Source: an uncultured Chloroflexota bacterium
GTDB lineage: Bacteria; Chloroflexota; Dehalococcoidia; CAUJGQ01
Length of the DNA stretch: 5,802 nucleotides
Direction of reading: 5' to 3'
Assembly: GCA_937879875.1 (NCBI GenBank)
Contig: CALFMN010000134.1
Span: 1 to 5,802 of the forward strand
The notes beneath the pieces were generated by a model. The model saw only the letters and a list, made by a program, of their open reading frames with translations. It had not been told where the DNA came from and did no database searches. Positions within the stretch are counted from its first letter, which is position 1. The number at the start of each line of letters is the position of its first letter. The position numbers and the translations under genes are program-made. Positions 4,721-5,802 of this stretch are shown here, in pieces.

Positions 4721-5529
4721 TCAGCCCGGCTTCCGCGCAACGCTGTGGCAGATCACCTGGCTGGCGAAGGCGTCGGGTCGCTCGCCCCAGGCGGCCAGTT
4801 CGGCGCAGATCGCCTGCACCGCCTCTTCCGTCGCCCAACCCTCGCGGACCGAGACGCCGCCGGCCTCGTTCGAGCCGCGGAAGCGCGTGTGCGGCGCGGC
4901 GTGCCGTAGCTGTCGACCGTTGCCCGTGTCTCCGGATCGCGGAAGCCGGCAGCGAGCATTACTTCCCTCTGCCGCGGGCCAAATTCCAGGTCGATGCCCG
5001 TGGCCTGATAGGTACGCTCAGACAGCTCACGCCAGTGTCTGAGCAGGAGTGTCAATGGATACATGCCAACCGGGCTCGCGAGGCTCGAGACGCAGACGAT
5101 GCCGCCAGGCTTGAGCACGCGGCGCAGTTCGCGCAACGCCGCCACGGGATCGTGCAGATGGAACAGGACCGCGATGGCGTACGCTGCATCGAACGCCGCG
5201 TCGGGGAAGGGCAGGGTATAGACACTCGCCTCTTGAAACCGCACGTTCGTAACGCCCCGTTCGGCGGCAAGCTCGCGGGCTGCCGCCAGCGCCTCGGGAT
5301 CGAAGTCGACGCCAACCACATCGCCGTCGGGCGCCACGGCCTGCGCGAGCCCCGTGGCAATGCCGCCGGGGCCGCAGCCCGCATCCAGCACGCGCATACC
5401 GGGCTTGATCTGGTTCAGCAGAAAGGGGATGCGCTGCTCGGCCGTCGATTGCGCCAGCAGTTTGGTGTAGGCCGGATTGCCACGATTGACGTAGCGCTCC
5501 TGTGGCGCTGCCTCGTTGTCGGCAACCAT
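4721..5529 (-). CDS. Class I SAM-dependent methyltransferase, one-base frameshift
   Basis: This is a soluble small-molecule-type methyltransferase of the UbiE/MenG-like Methyltransf_11/25 group; its substrate is unknown. With M at 5529 as residue 1, motif I is VLDAGCGPGG (47-56), the acidic residue after strand 2 is in VVGVDFDP (71-78), FDAAYAIAVLFHLHDP spans 113-128 and LKPGG is at 139-143. ATG 5547 is in frame 18 bases upstream, but the start at 5529 has AGGAG (5536-5540) with a 6-base spacer, whereas 5547 has no clear signal. The frame breaks near 4895-4905, after VDSYGT. As written, the protein continues in an Arg-rich frame to 4753. One frame over, the tail reads AAPHTRFRGSNEAGG, then VSVREGWATEEAVQ, and ends after WGERPDAFASQVICHSVARK at TGA 4721-4723, a natural methyltransferase C-terminus. 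Restoring one missing base gives about 269 residues. Confidence 0.85.
4895..4905 (-). other. Frameshift site in the methyltransferase gene
   Basis: The minus strand around GGCACGCCGCGCCGCACACG must change frame to join VDSYGT to AAPHTRFRGSNEAGG. One base is missing (or two are extra). The exact position cannot be fixed in this CG-alternating stretch. Confidence 0.7.
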
Positions 5530-5535
5530 GTTCCT

Positions 5536-5540
5536 CTCCT
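5536..5540 (-). promoter_or_regulatory. Ribosome binding site of the methyltransferase gene
   Basis: AGGAG within a longer GGAGGAGAGG purine run on the minus strand, 6 bases before ATG 5529. It lies inside the codons that would follow the alternative ATG 5547 and so favours the shorter protein. Confidence 0.6.
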
Positions 5541-5613
5541 CCGCCATGAGACGTGCGGCACCTGAATCTCGCGGATGCCACGTTCAGCGCGGTGCTGCCG
5601 GACGCGCAGCAGC

Positions 5614-5802
5614 CTACGCCATCCCCTGCGGCAGCGGCAGCGAGGAGCCGAGCTGCACGCCCCAGTGCCCGTCGTGCTCGGTGATGATGTAGAAGCTGAG
5701 AAACCGCGCATAGCGGCTGCCGTCGGCGCGGAAGCGGTTGGTCAGCACCTAAGTAAGGTGCCAAAAGTTCGCCACGCATTCACGCGGCCAGGCGACGGGC
5801 GT
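5614..5802 (-). pseudogene. SnoaL/NTF2-like protein, C-terminal part, interrupted by TAG
   Basis: The window's right edge cuts this gene, so only the last 63 codons are present. Read on the minus strand from 5802, the frame gives TPVAWPRECVANFWHLT, then TAG at 5749-5751, then VLTNRFRADGSRYARFLSFY and onward through EHDGHWGVQ to a stop at 5614-5616. The Arg-Phe-x-x-[DG]-GSRYA and FY-x-x-TE-x-DGHWG pattern is typical of the closing beta strands of SnoaL-like/NTF2-fold proteins, which range from small enzymes to ligand-binding proteins; no specific function can be given. The same frame is protein-like on both sides of the TAG, so this is a nonsense change (CAG to TAG would be a single transition) or a base error rather than a gene boundary. 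The end lies 84 bases before the methyltransferase start on the same strand. Confidence 0.6.

Noticed and set aside
4411..5565. 384-codon open frame on the plus strand opposite the methyltransferase and DinB-like genes
   Set aside because: It is antisense to genes with clear motifs, is Arg/Ala-rich, and has no recognisable family.

Overview
The window is a strongly GC-rich stretch of bacterial DNA in which every gene I can support lies on the minus strand, so transcription runs from high to low coordinates. The organism looks like a high-GC environmental bacterium. The protein style (DinB, SnoaL-like and class I methyltransferase accessory genes, plus a GC-hairpin intergenic repeat) makes me think of Chloroflexota (Thermomicrobia-like) or a similar uncultured lineage. 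That is an impression, not a demonstration.

Layout in transcription order: a partial SnoaL/NTF2-like protein entering from the right edge (5802-5614), broken by an in-frame TAG; a class I SAM-dependent methyltransferase (about 5529-4721) with one frameshift near its C-terminus; a DinB-superfamily protein (4665-4146) with one frameshift; then an intact three-gene nitrile hydratase operon: beta subunit (4021-3329), cobalt-type alpha subunit (3325-2720) and an unusual third gene (2689-1853). A 409-base gap with three copies of a GC-hairpin repeat follows. Next comes an NAD(P)-dependent epimerase/reductase (1443-402) with one frameshift, and finally about 400 bases with no confident gene.

The centre of interest is the nitrile hydratase operon. 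Nitrile hydratase converts nitriles to amides. The alpha subunit carries the CTLCSC metal-claw motif of cobalt enzymes, and beta has the N-terminal helical part and C-terminal SH3-like part. The third gene sits where the activator/cobalt chaperone (P14K, NhlE-like) is expected. Here that activator domain is fused to an N-terminal thioredoxin-like [2Fe-2S] ferredoxin domain. A redox domain joined to the protein that helps load and oxidise the Co-Cys centre is a specific, testable hypothesis for maturation.

The four genes outside the operon are all interrupted (three one-base indels and one nonsense codon), while the three operon genes are intact. The frames resume perfectly after each indel, so base-calling or assembly error is the simplest explanation, but gene decay cannot be excluded from the sequence alone.
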